In this document: piece after piece, positions 22,005-28,318 of the stretch | Position numbering within the stretch: position 1 is the stretch's first letter | Layout: every line of letters starts with the position of its first letter | NCBI GenBank assembly: GCA_910578765.1 | Contig: CAJTRW010000018.1 | Span: forward strand, 1 to 40,935 | Source: an uncultured Christensenella sp. | GTDB lineage: Bacteria; Bacillota; Clostridia; Christensenellales; Borkfalkiaceae | Length of the DNA: 40,935 nt | Reading direction: 5' to 3' | Translations under genes and position numbers: made by a program | Notes under the pieces: generated by a model | What the model was told of the DNA's origin: nothing | Database searches by the model: none | Seen by the model: only the letters and a program-made list of their open reading frames with translations

Positions 22005-22006
22005 AT

Positions 22007-22114
22007 AAAAAAAGTTTCGGGTTTGGGCGGTGTTTCGCTGGGCTCGTCCAGTTGTTTACGGTATTGTATGCTTACAAAATGAGTAAAGGGCGGCCAGCCC
22101 GAAAGGAGATAAAA
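22007..22114 (+). promoter_or_regulatory. Repeated cassette promoter/leader, copy 7
   Basis: TGGGCT 22039-22044, 17 bp, TATTGT 22062-22067. Leader hairpin GGGC (22088-22091) and GCCC (22097-22100), then AAAGGAG. The base after TGGGCTC is G instead of T, showing that the region just past the -35 tolerates change. Confidence 0.82.
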
Positions 22115-22606
22115 ATGGCAAGTTTATTCGGATTCAAACTCAAGAACAGAAGGACGTTCCAAGGCAGGGATTGGGAAGGCAACCAAGGCGACTTGTGGTA
22201 TGGGAACAAAAAGGTCGCATGGTATAACGACAACGGCGACGGTAGTATGGCGGACATCGACTTTTATGACGGAAGAAATGGCAGAGAAGAGTATCAGCCA
22301 ATCCTGGATGCGGCGGTCAAGCAGTACTATGAACGATTTCCGCTGGAAGGCGATTATGCTAACTTAGACACTGATGCGGAAATGTTTATGGGGGAACTGC
22401 TGGAACTAATGGACAGGGAAAAGACATACAAATCGATGCTGAAGAAAGGTTATCCAGCAGTTATTATGTATAAGAAAGACGAGAACAGTCCTTACGAAGA
22501 AATCATAGGGCTGCAAAGCGAACAGGCGGCTAAAAAGTACATCGAAAGAAATAAGTTGACCAAATACAAGCTGTACATCTCGGTCGAAGACTTTGACATT
22601 AAGTAA
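22115..22606 (+). CDS. Cassette protein, unknown function
   Basis: A 163-residue protein, first gene of cassette 7, starting seven bases after AAAGGAG. The N-terminus (MASLFGFKLKNRRTFQGRDWEGNQGDLWYGNKKVAWYNDNGDGSMADIDFYDG) reads as a WG-rich beta domain. The remainder is helical (LDAAVKQYYERFP, MFMGELLELMDREK) and ends with a beta segment (YKLYISVEDFDIK). It resembles small proteins of Firmicutes mobile elements in style. No known motif identifies its role. The next gene follows after 11 bases with a GGAGG site. Confidence 0.72.
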   Translation: MASLFGFKLKNRRTFQGRDWEGNQGDLWYGNKKVAWYNDNGDGSMADIDFYDGRNGREEYQPILDAAVKQYYERFPLEGDYANLDTDAEMFMGELLELMDREKTYKSMLKKGYPAVIMYKKDENSPYEEIIGLQSEQAAKKYIERNKLTKYKLYISVEDFDIK

Positions 22607-22617
22607 GGAGGTACGAT

Positions 22618-22878
22618 ATGGAACGGCTTGAATTAATAGATGGCATAGTTGAGGTGGAACACGTAAAGGTTAGTGAAACCACAGACGGACTAATCGATGC
22701 GGAAATAAAAGCTGGGTGCAAGATGCTGAAATTTACTTGTCCCAAATGCGGTGGCTGGATAGGCAATGCGGTCGGGCTGAAAAATGCTAAGGGCAACTAT
22801 CAGATAATTCGCTCGGGATGTTCGAGTAATTACGAAGGGATTGACCAGCCGTGCAGAATTTGCAAAGAAGAGAGGTGA
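22618..22878 (+). CDS. Zinc-ribbon cassette protein
   Basis: An 86-residue protein with FTCPKCGGW (C41, C44) and QPCRICKEER (C79, C82), a four-Cys zinc-ribbon arrangement, with another Cys at 34 and 68. The first 35 residues are acidic. It lies in cassette 7 between two other small genes. GGAGGTACGAT precedes the ATG. It may bind RNA, DNA or a protein partner; the sequence alone does not say which. Confidence 0.75.
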   Translation: MERLELIDGIVEVEHVKVSETTDGLIDAEIKAGCKMLKFTCPKCGGWIGNAVGLKNAKGNYQIIRSGCSSNYEGIDQPCRICKEER

Positions 22879-22882
22879 TCGA

Positions 22883-23077
22883 GTGCCGAAAAAAATTGTA
22901 GAAATGCGGTTCGCCGAACTGCTTGAAGATTTTGAAATATACGATGCAAAACCTATACCGAAAGGCACGCAGCTTGAGGTGGCAAAGAGCAATAGTCGAT
23001 ATGTCTATCTGCGATGGAACAATTGCCTGCTGAGGGTAACGCATAAAATGATAAAACCTCTAAGAAAAAAGAGATAA
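22883..23077 (+). CDS. Small basic cassette protein, GTG start
   Basis: A 64-residue protein starting at GTG 22883, four bases past the stop of the preceding gene, with AGAGGTGAT as ribosome site. A longer in-frame ATG at 22841 lies inside the preceding gene without a ribosome site. The body has FAELLEDFEIYDAKPIPKGTQLEVAK and YLRWNNCLLRVTHKMIKPLRKK. The C-terminus is strongly basic, unlike most cassette proteins. Third gene of cassette 7, followed by a terminator. Family not recognised. Confidence 0.68.
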   Translation: MPKKIVEMRFAELLEDFEIYDAKPIPKGTQLEVAKSNSRYVYLRWNNCLLRVTHKMIKPLRKKR

Positions 23078-23105
23078 AAAAGCCGTCCGCTGGGCGGTTT
23101 TTTTA
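23078..23105 (+). terminator. Cassette terminator
   Basis: AGCCGTCC (23081-23088) pairs with GGGCGGTT (23092-23099) around GCT, then TTTTT. It is related to those at 24627, 25057, 25623 and 26383. Confidence 0.82.
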
Positions 23106-23111
23106 TTGAAA

Positions 23112-23223
23112 ATTCCTTGAAAAAAGTTTCGTTTTTGGCGGTGTTTCGCTGGGCTCTTTCGAGATGTTACGGTATTGTTGTGTTACAAAAACAAAGGGCG
23201 GTCAGCCCGAAAGGAGAAACAAA
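23112..23223 (+). promoter_or_regulatory. Repeated cassette promoter/leader, copy 8
   Basis: TGGGCT 23150-23155, 17 bp, TATTGT 23173-23178. Leader hairpin GGGC (23196-23199) and GCCC (23205-23208), then AAAGGAG. The upstream TTGAAAAAAGTTTC part is present. Confidence 0.85.
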
Positions 23224-23712
23224 ATGGCAAAACAGAAAAACATCTTCAAGACACTGAGAAACTACAGCGACGGCTTCCACAGCAACAATAGCGCAGAATC
23301 AAATGCGATATACGATGCAAAGGTTGAAGAGGTAAAAGCAAGGATACTCGGCGATGTGGGACACGCTCCTGAAATTATCGCCGATGAGTTCGCAAAGTGC
23401 GAAGTAAGAAAATGGCGAGAGGCATTCACAAACGGCTATCTAACACCGAGGCACGATGCAGAAAGGGCAGCCATAAACCATATCAGTTATGCACTTATGG
23501 ACTCAAAGCCACTTGATAATAGCGAACCGAAAGAAATCAAGACTCATGCCGACCTCGTAGCCTTTATGGTCGAAACCGAGGAATACGATGAACAAGGCGC
23601 AACCGAAGCAATAAAGAATTATATGGACGAACGTATCGCCGATGGGATGACGGTGGCGGCAGCATTCAAAGCTACAATTGAATTTATGCAGAACACGCTG
23701 GGGGATAACTAA
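23224..23712 (+). CDS. Cassette protein, long paralogue of 26687-27001
   Basis: A 162-residue protein starting at ATG 23224 after AAAGGAGAAACAAA. Its first 95 residues share a clear pattern with the protein at 26687-27001: QKxIFxxLxxYSxG, YDAKVxExK, ILxDVxxAPEIIAxxFA, and DAExxAI. This paralogue adds about 65 C-terminal residues (ETEEYDEQGATEAIKNYMDERIADGMTVAAAFKATIEFM). The shared part is helical and without Cys. The function is not known. It is the first of several genes in cassette 8 and is followed by a gene only one base away. Confidence 0.78.
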   Translation: MAKQKNIFKTLRNYSDGFHSNNSAESNAIYDAKVEEVKARILGDVGHAPEIIADEFAKCEVRKWREAFTNGYLTPRHDAERAAINHISYALMDSKPLDNSEPKEIKTHADLVAFMVETEEYDEQGATEAIKNYMDERIADGMTVAAAFKATIEFMQNTLGDN

Positions 23713-23713
23713 G

Positions 23714-23917
23714 ATGACAGTAGATGAGTTGACGAGTATATTCACCGAAACGTCCGACCAGGAAATCGTTCTCTTCGACTTGAATTCGGGCGAAGAGCTG
23801 TACAAGGGAACGGCGGATGATGTTCCATATCAGTACCTCTACTGCGAGGTACAGTCGATAGATACACTCTTCACGGAAACAAAGACGATAACAATCAACA
23901 TCGATTTGAGTGAATAG
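23714..23917 (+). CDS. Small acidic cassette protein
   Basis: A 67-residue acidic protein beginning at ATG 23714, one base after the preceding stop, so probably translated by coupling; the upstream GGGGGAT is weak. The sequence TVDELTSIFTETSDQEIVLFDLNSGEELYKGTADDVPYQYLYCEVQSID is beta-rich and ends in ITINIDLSE. It resembles short regulatory or adaptor proteins of conjugative elements. No family is assigned. Confidence 0.65.
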   Translation: MTVDELTSIFTETSDQEIVLFDLNSGEELYKGTADDVPYQYLYCEVQSIDTLFTETKTITINIDLSE

Positions 23918-23927
23918 GAGAAGGAAT

Positions 23928-24323
23928 ATGGAAATAAAGAAAGCGGTTTTATACTGCCGAGTAGCAAGGCTATCCGATGAGGAAAAGGAACAAGAAAATC
24001 AAGTGGCGAGGTTCAAGCAACTGTTCGGATATGAGCCGACAGAAATATACACGGACATCGGTAAGAGCGGGCGGGATAACAACCGCCCCGAATATCGACG
24101 CATGATAGACGATGCGCTCAGCGGAAAAATAGATTATATAGCCGTGAAATGCCTTGCCAAATTCAATAGGGATTTGGAGGCGACAATCAATGTGCTTCGC
24201 CAGCTGGTTGCTAAGGGCGTCGGGGTATTCATGATGAACGAAGACCTGGACACCCTTAGACAACCCCCAATAATACACGTTGCGTTGATAGAAATGCTGG
24301 AAAGAGCAGTAAAGCATAAGTGA
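23928..24323 (+). CDS. Minimal serine-recombinase-like protein, catalytic Ser replaced
   Basis: A 131-residue protein equal to the resolvase N-terminal domain only: AVLYCRVARLSDEEKEQENQ, then YTDIGKSGRDNNRPEYRRMIDDALSGKIDYIAVKCLAKFNRDLEATINVLRQL. The usual YxRVS nucleophile position is Ala13 here (a Ser at 16 is nearby), and the later GxSG and KxxxRFxRD-like arginine stretch are kept only in part. There is no C-terminal DNA-binding domain. It may be a regulator or partner of a real recombinase, or a degenerate gene under purifying selection. GGAGAAGG supports ATG 23928. Confidence 0.82.
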   Translation: MEIKKAVLYCRVARLSDEEKEQENQVARFKQLFGYEPTEIYTDIGKSGRDNNRPEYRRMIDDALSGKIDYIAVKCLAKFNRDLEATINVLRQLVAKGVGVFMMNEDLDTLRQPPIIHVALIEMLERAVKHK

Positions 24324-24333
24324 GGACAATTGA

Positions 24334-24621
24334 ATGGTTGAATATAAGATAGGCGAAACGGCGCACGTGAACCGACGAATAACGGTAAAGGCGCAAAAGA
24401 GCAACATTATAAAAAGTCTTACAATAGCCATGGATGCGGCGGTGGATATAATAGCGGTACGTAAATCAATGGATACGGTCGCCATAAAAGCCACAGGAGG
24501 TGCGGTCTATGATATCTTATACGAAGGCTACAAAATAGACAGCATACCGCAAAAGGACTTATATTCCAAATCGCAATGGGCGAAGATATCAGAGCTGCTT
24601 GCAAAGCTGAAAAAGCAATAA
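24334..24621 (+). CDS. Hypothetical cassette protein
   Basis: A 95-residue protein starting ten bases after the recombinase-like gene. The first 20 residues (MVEYKIGETAHVNRRITVKA) are beta-rich and basic. The middle (IIKSLTIAMDAAVDIIAVRKSMDTVAIKATGGAVYDILYEG) is hydrophobic but has no long membrane span. The C-terminus is a charged helix (WAKISELLAKLKKQ). It ends cassette 8, with a terminator six bases after the stop codon. The family is not recognised. Confidence 0.65.
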   Translation: MVEYKIGETAHVNRRITVKAQKSNIIKSLTIAMDAAVDIIAVRKSMDTVAIKATGGAVYDILYEGYKIDSIPQKDLYSKSQWAKISELLAKLKKQ

Positions 24622-24624
24622 AAA

Positions 24625-24654
24625 CGAACCGTCTGAAAAGGCGGTTTTTTATTT
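24625..24654 (+). terminator. Cassette terminator
   Basis: AACCGTC (24627-24633), loop TGAAAA, GGCGGTT (24640-24646), then TTTTA. Same core as the other cassette terminators. Confidence 0.85.
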
Positions 24655-24777
24655 GAATTTTCTTCGTTTTTGGACGGTTTTTCGCTGGGCTCTTTCTGCC
24701 GTTTACGGTATGATTGCCGTACAATGCAAGGGATGACCGACCTCGCACCAAAAATAACAAGGTCAAAGGAAACAGTT
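24655..24777 (+). promoter_or_regulatory. Repeated cassette promoter/leader, copy 9 (divergent leader)
   Basis: TTTCGCTGGGCT with TGGGCT at 24686-24691, 17 bp, TATGAT at 24709-24714. Downstream of the -10 the sequence no longer matches: the GGGC/GCCC hairpin is gone and the leader is about 55 bases, with AAAGGA before the start. It shows that the promoter part is kept while the leader can be lost. Confidence 0.75.
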
Positions 24778-25041
24778 ATGGTTAGCAAAGCAATTGAAGA
24801 GATGGATGCGGCAGAGATTCGTGAAGTATTGAAAACGTACATCAGAGATGTCGAGCCGAACAACGCAGACAAGCAGATGAAGGCAGAGTTAATTGCAGAC
24901 ATCGATGGCGGGGTAACTCACAATTCCCAAGCGATTAAAACCTTCCTCATTAATGAGACGATAATCGCCAATGAAACGGGCGATACTCGCATCTTCTGCA
25001 TGCTTGAAACGTTAATTGAAATCGACCGTAAAGCAGCCTGA
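24778..25041 (+). CDS. Small helical cassette protein
   Basis: An 87-residue protein, the only gene of cassette 9. ATG 24778 has AAAGGA about eight bases ahead; an earlier in-frame ATG at 24733 is too close to its purine run. The sequence is helical (KAIEEMDAAEIREVLKTYIRDVEPNNADKQMKAELIADIDGG, then RIFCMLETLIEIDRKAA) and slightly acidic. The wording is reminiscent of small regulatory proteins of mobile elements. It is followed by a terminator. Confidence 0.65.
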   Translation: MVSKAIEEMDAAEIREVLKTYIRDVEPNNADKQMKAELIADIDGGVTHNSQAIKTFLINETIIANETGDTRIFCMLETLIEIDRKAA

Positions 25042-25054
25042 CAGGAATACAGAA

Positions 25055-25080
25055 AAGCCGTCCGCCGGGCGGTTTTTTTG
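25055..25080 (+). terminator. Cassette terminator
   Basis: GCCGTCC (25057-25063) pairs with GGGCGGT (25067-25073), with a T-run to 25079. Nearly identical to the one at 23078. Confidence 0.85.
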
Positions 25081-25082
25081 TT

Positions 25083-25198
25083 GATAATTTCTTAAAATTT
25101 TTCGGTGTTTGGGGCGTGTTTCGCTGGGCTCTTTCGGACGGTTACGGTATTGTTGTGTTACAAAAAAGAAAGGGCAACCGCCCGAAAGGAGAAACAAA
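25083..25198 (+). promoter_or_regulatory. Repeated cassette promoter/leader, copy 10
   Basis: TGGGCT 25125-25130, 17 bp, TATTGT 25148-25153. Leader hairpin GGGC (25172-25175) and GCCC (25180-25183) around AACC, the same as copy 1, then AAAGGAG. Confidence 0.85.
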
Positions 25199-25603
25199 AT
25201 GGCAAAGAAAAAAGTAACTGCAAAGGCATACAATTACGAGTGGGAAACAGCAGACGAGGTGATTGCTAATATCAACACCCCAATAAAATGGTCAAGGCAT
25301 ATGGTGTGTTCAATAGCCGAATTAACGAAAGAAACCAACCCCGAAACCTACCGCAAGGCGCATGCATTATGGCTCAAACTTAAAGACGCCTTTAATGCCG
25401 AGGCAAAGACCTACGACCCCGAAGCCTACAGCAGCAAGCTCGGCTCGGTCGGTGAGGTAGGAAGACGTGAAGTGCTTAGGTCGGCATGGTGGGATGAGTT
25501 AAGCGAATATGCTGAGGACGAGTACTACAAGATAACAAGCATAATCGAGATACTGCATCATGGCGAACAGCTCGAAACGGGAACGATTATCTTCGGAAGC
25601 TAA
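25199..25603 (+). CDS. Cassette protein, unknown function
   Basis: A 134-residue protein, the sole gene of cassette 10. ATG 25199 follows AAAGGAGAAACAAA. It opens with a basic lead (MAKKKVTAKAYNYEW), then a helical body with Trp residues (IKWSRHMVCSIAELTKE, AHALWLKLKDAFNAEAKTYDPE). It ends with an acidic, aromatic segment (WWDELSEYAEDEYYKITSIIEIL). There is no known motif, signal peptide or membrane span. A terminator follows. Confidence 0.7.
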   Translation: MAKKKVTAKAYNYEWETADEVIANINTPIKWSRHMVCSIAELTKETNPETYRKAHALWLKLKDAFNAEAKTYDPEAYSSKLGSVGEVGRREVLRSAWWDELSEYAEDEYYKITSIIEILHHGEQLETGTIIFGS

Positions 25604-25620
25604 GACACAAGCAGATTAAA

Positions 25621-25646
25621 AGAACCGTCCGATAGGGCGGTTTTTT
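25621..25646 (+). terminator. Cassette terminator
   Basis: AACCGTCC (25623-25630), loop GATA, GGGCGGTT (25635-25642), then TTTT. Confidence 0.88.
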
Positions 25647-25655
25647 GGCGCAAAA

Positions 25656-25764
25656 AATTCTTGAAAATTCTTTGAAAAAATTTCAGTATTTGGCGGTGTT
25701 TCGCTGGGCTCTTTCGGTTGTTTACGGTATTGTTGTGTTACAAAAAAGAAAGGGGGCAACCACC
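25656..25764 (+). promoter_or_regulatory. Repeated cassette promoter/leader, copy 11
   Basis: TGGGCT 25705-25710, 17 bp, TATTGT 25728-25733. The stretch before it, TTCTTGAAAATTCTTTGAAAA, is shared with copy 12. The leader hairpin is broken to GGGGGCAACCACC, so the ribosome site AAAGGGGG is not preceded by the usual stem. Confidence 0.8.
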
Positions 25765-25983
25765 ATGAAAAAGACAAACACCAAGACAAACGAATGGAAA
25801 GAATACTGCGAAAGCAAACTCGCAATACTCGTGAGGGATCACAATCACTACAAGAAAGTGAAGTACACCGCAGCGGTCAAAGACTACCGCACGGCAATCG
25901 ATAACCTCATCTACTTCGCAGACCGCCAGGGTGTGAAAGTCGGATACACGGTGGACAACAAAGGCTACCTTGCAATAGCATAA
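25765..25983 (+). CDS. Small basic cassette protein
   Basis: A 72-residue protein, first gene of cassette 11. The start ATG 25765 lies about eight bases after AAAGGGGG. The sequence MKKTNTKTNEWKEYCESKLAILVRDHNHYKKVKYTAAVKDYRTAIDNLIYFADRQG is a basic helical pair, ending with a small strand (VGYTVDNKGYLAI). The family is not recognised. A second gene follows after 14 bases, with GGAGGA, so the cassette has two genes. Confidence 0.68.
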   Translation: MKKTNTKTNEWKEYCESKLAILVRDHNHYKKVKYTAAVKDYRTAIDNLIYFADRQGVKVGYTVDNKGYLAIA

Positions 25984-25997
25984 AACGGAGGAACACA

Positions 25998-26372
25998 ATG
26001 AAAGACATCAAGCAGTACGAAGACGCAATCGAAAAGAAAGTAGCAAGCCTTAAGGACAAGGGAATAAACGGAACGATGTTCTGGGCATACAGGCACAGCA
26101 AAGCCGCAGGATGCGACGACCTGAACTTCTATGAAACTATATGGGAAAGCGATATAGAGTACATAGTAAACACCTGCAGAGCTAACGGAATCAAAGTGAT
26201 AACCATCAGCTCAACGTTTAGCGGATTGACCGAAGACCTATGGGAATTCTGCAAAAGGGGATGTGCGGTGGATGGTATGAAATTAGTGCCTATGCACTAT
26301 ACAGAATGGGATTGGGAAAAGAGAGAAGAAGTTCGCAAGCAAGTACCTGCAGTTATCCTTAAAATTAACTAA
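25998..26372 (+). CDS. Conserved mobile-element protein (DUF7698-like)
   Basis: A 124-residue protein with the pattern MFWAYRHSKAAGCDDLNFYETIWESDIEYIVNTCRANGIKVITISSTFSGL, then WEFCKRGCAVDGMKLV and VPAVILKIN. This matches a family common on Clostridia conjugative and phage elements, usually hypothetical; the number of the family is given from memory and is less sure than the match itself. It has an alpha/beta pattern. It is the second gene of cassette 11 and is followed by a terminator. Confidence 0.78.
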   Translation: MKDIKQYEDAIEKKVASLKDKGINGTMFWAYRHSKAAGCDDLNFYETIWESDIEYIVNTCRANGIKVITISSTFSGLTEDLWEFCKRGCAVDGMKLVPMHYTEWDWEKREEVRKQVPAVILKIN

Positions 26373-26382
26373 AAACAGTCGC

Positions 26383-26414
26383 AAAGAACCGTCCGAAAGG
26401 GGCGGTTCTTTGGT
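26383..26414 (+). terminator. Cassette terminator
   Basis: AAAGAACCGTCC (26383-26394), loop about GAAAG, GGGCGGTTCTTT (26400-26411). A 12-bp stem with one G-T pair; the T-run is inside the stem end. Confidence 0.82.
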
Positions 26415-26541
26415 GCAAAATTCTTGAAAATTCTTTAAAAAAGTTTCGATTTTTGGCGGTGTTTCGCTGGGCTCTTTCCGATTTATACGGTATTGTATGG
26501 GTGTAAACAAAGCAAGGGCAGCAAGCCCGAAGGAGCAAAAA
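26415..26541 (+). promoter_or_regulatory. Repeated cassette promoter/leader, copy 12
   Basis: TGGGCT 26468-26473, 17 bp, TATTGT 26491-26496. Leader hairpin GGGC (26516-26519) and GCCC (26525-26528) around AGCAA, as in copy 4, then GAAGGAG. It carries the TTCTTGAAAATTCTTTAAAA run shared with copy 11. Confidence 0.85.
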
Positions 26542-26685
26542 ATGAAAACCTACACGGTAATGATTATCGGAGAAAGCGGAAAATACGAAACGGTCGCAAA
26601 GAATGTCAGCGGCAAGCTCGCAGGTGCAATCGCAAAGCACTACAGAGCAAACGGCGTATGGGTACAGACCAAGGAGGAAGACTAA
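26542..26685 (+). CDS. 47-residue conserved cassette protein
   Basis: A 47-residue protein, first gene of cassette 12, starting nine bases after GAAGGAG. It reads MKTYTVMIIGESGKYETVAK, then NVSGKLAGAIAKHYRANGVWV, a strand-helix-strand unit. I associate it with very small conserved proteins on Firmicutes mobile elements with no known role. The next gene begins one base after its stop. It is at the lower size limit, but the perfect leader and the ribosome site make it convincing. Confidence 0.75.
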   Translation: MKTYTVMIIGESGKYETVAKNVSGKLAGAIAKHYRANGVWVQTKEED

Positions 26686-26686
26686 G

Positions 26687-27001
26687 GTGGACACCAAGCA
26701 GAAAGACATCTTCAGAAGGCTGAAAGGATACAGCCACGGTTACTACAGCAATGCAACCGATGAAGAAAAGCGAACATATGATGCAAAGGTCAATGAGCTT
26801 AAAACAAAGATACTCGCTGATGTGAATCGTGCGCCTGAGATAATAGCGGAAGCGTTCGCAACGTATTATGCGGAAATGTACAGAAAGCAAATGCAAGGCA
26901 ATTATGCGGAGATGAAATGCGACGCCGAGTGGAAAGCGATAGATAACGTACTCGGCGCACTTATAAGCGTAAAGGTGCTGAAGGGCATAGAGAATAAATA
27001 A
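26687..27001 (+). CDS. Cassette protein, short paralogue of 23224-23712
   Basis: A 104-residue protein starting at GTG 26687, with GGAGG inside the end of the previous gene. It contains KQKDIFRRLKGYSHGYYSN, TYDAKVNELKTKILADVNRAPEIIAEAFA, and DAEWKAIDNVLGALI, a close match to the first part of the protein at 23224. Two copies in separate cassettes show duplication or recombination between cassettes. The function is not known. A terminator follows, and then the portal gene. Confidence 0.78.
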   Translation: MDTKQKDIFRRLKGYSHGYYSNATDEEKRTYDAKVNELKTKILADVNRAPEIIAEAFATYYAEMYRKQMQGNYAEMKCDAEWKAIDNVLGALISVKVLKGIENK

Positions 27002-27013
27002 AAATGACAACTG

Positions 27014-27042
27014 AAAACCGCTCGGAAGGGCGGTTTTATTAT
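27014..27042 (+). terminator. Terminator between last cassette and portal
   Basis: AAAACCGCTC (27014-27023) pairs with GGGCGGTTTT (27028-27037), around GGAA, followed by ATTATTTT. It stands directly before the portal ribosome site. Confidence 0.82.
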
Positions 27043-27061
27043 TTTGAAATAAGGAGGATGA

Positions 27062-28318
27062 ATGGGATTATTCGGACGAAGTAGGGATGCGCCAAAGCAG
27101 GAACGCCGCAACGCACCGAGCAAAGAAATGCAAGACTTTATACGGGGTGTGGACGTAGACTTCGGCGGAAACTCAAACAGCGGTGTGCGAGTAGACGAAC
27201 TGCGTGCAATGCAGACGTCGGCGGTATATGCGTGTGTAAAAATTCTTGCGGAAACGGTGGCAAGTTTGCCGTTGCACCTATACAAGAAAGGCAAAAACGG
27301 TAAGAACGAAACAGCGGAGCAGCATCCGCTGTTTTCGTGCCTTTACGAAACGCCGAACGATGAAATGACGAGCTTCGAGTTCAGAGAAACTATGATGACC
27401 TCTTTGCTTTTATGGGGCAACGCATATGCAAGGAAAATCAAGAAGAATGGACACGTAACCGAGCTTTGGTACTTAAAGCCGAACCTTATGACGGTAGAGC
27501 GGGATACGCAGACGGGCAAGATAAAATACACCTATTCGGATGATATAACTAACCAAACCTATGTGTACCGCCCTGACCAAGTCTTCCACCTCAAAAGCCT
27601 GTCGATAGACGGAGTAACGGGATTGAGCCCTATAGCTCAAGCAAGGGAAGCTGTCGGACTGTCGCTTGCCACGGAAGAATACGGGGCAAAGTTTTTCGGC
27701 AACGGCGCAAGACCGGGCGGCGTGTTGGAACATCCCGGCATTCTCAAAGACCCCGAGAAGTTAAGGGAGAGTTGGAACAAGGTATATCAAGGTACTCGGA
27801 ACAGCCATAAGGTAGCAGTCCTTGAAGAAGGGATGAAATACCACACAATAGGTATAGCGCCCGAAGACGCACAATTTCTTGAAACAAGGAAATACCAAGT
27901 GAACGAAATCTGCCGTATTTTTCGAGTACCGCCGCACCTTGTGGGGGATTTGGAAAGAGCAACGTTCAGCAACATTGAGCATCAGTCAATTGAATTCGTA
28001 CAGCATACCATCCGCCCTTGGTTGGTTAGATGGGAACAAGCGATAAGCCGTTCACTCTTAGACGAGAAAGAACGGCTTTTGTATTTCGCAAAATTCAACG
28101 TGGACGGCTTAATGCGTGGTGACTATAAATCAAGAATGGAAGGCTACGCAGTAGGACGGCAAAATGGCTGGCTGTCTGCAAATGATATCCGAGGCTTGGA
28201 GGATTTGCCACCGATACCGAAAGAGCAAGGCGGCGATGTATACCTTGTTAACGGCAATATGATGACGGCAACTCAGCCGACAATAAAAACAGAAGGAGGT
28301 AGTGATGAAGGAAAGTAA
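27062..28318 (+). CDS. HK97-family portal protein
   Basis: A 418-residue portal. Typical blocks are AVYACVKILAETVASLPLHLYKK, MMTSLLLWGNAYARKI, VFHLKSLSIDGVTGLSPI, and EICRIFRVPPHLVGDLERATFSNIEHQSIEFVQHTIRPWLVRWEQAISRSLL. It forms the ring at the capsid vertex through which DNA passes. AAGGAGG is ten bases before ATG 27062, which is right after a terminator. The end overlaps the protease gene by 14 bases. Confidence 0.95.
   Translation: MGLFGRSRDAPKQERRNAPSKEMQDFIRGVDVDFGGNSNSGVRVDELRAMQTSAVYACVKILAETVASLPLHLYKKGKNGKNETAEQHPLFSCLYETPNDEMTSFEFRETMMTSLLLWGNAYARKIKKNGHVTELWYLKPNLMTVERDTQTGKIKYTYSDDITNQTYVYRPDQVFHLKSLSIDGVTGLSPIAQAREAVGLSLATEEYGAKFFGNGARPGGVLEHPGILKDPEKLRESWNKVYQGTRNSHKVAVLEEGMKYHTIGIAPEDAQFLETRKYQVNEICRIFRVPPHLVGDLERATFSNIEHQSIEFVQHTIRPWLVRWEQAISRSLLDEKERLLYFAKFNVDGLMRGDYKSRMEGYAVGRQNGWLSANDIRGLEDLPPIPKEQGGDVYLVNGNMMTATQPTIKTEGGSDEGK

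Noticed and set aside
5851..26541. The twelve repeated elements as a CRISPR array or IS remnants
   Set aside because: Copies are hundreds to thousands of bases apart, have promoter geometry and lie in one orientation before genes. There are no spacers, no terminal inverted repeats and no transposase.
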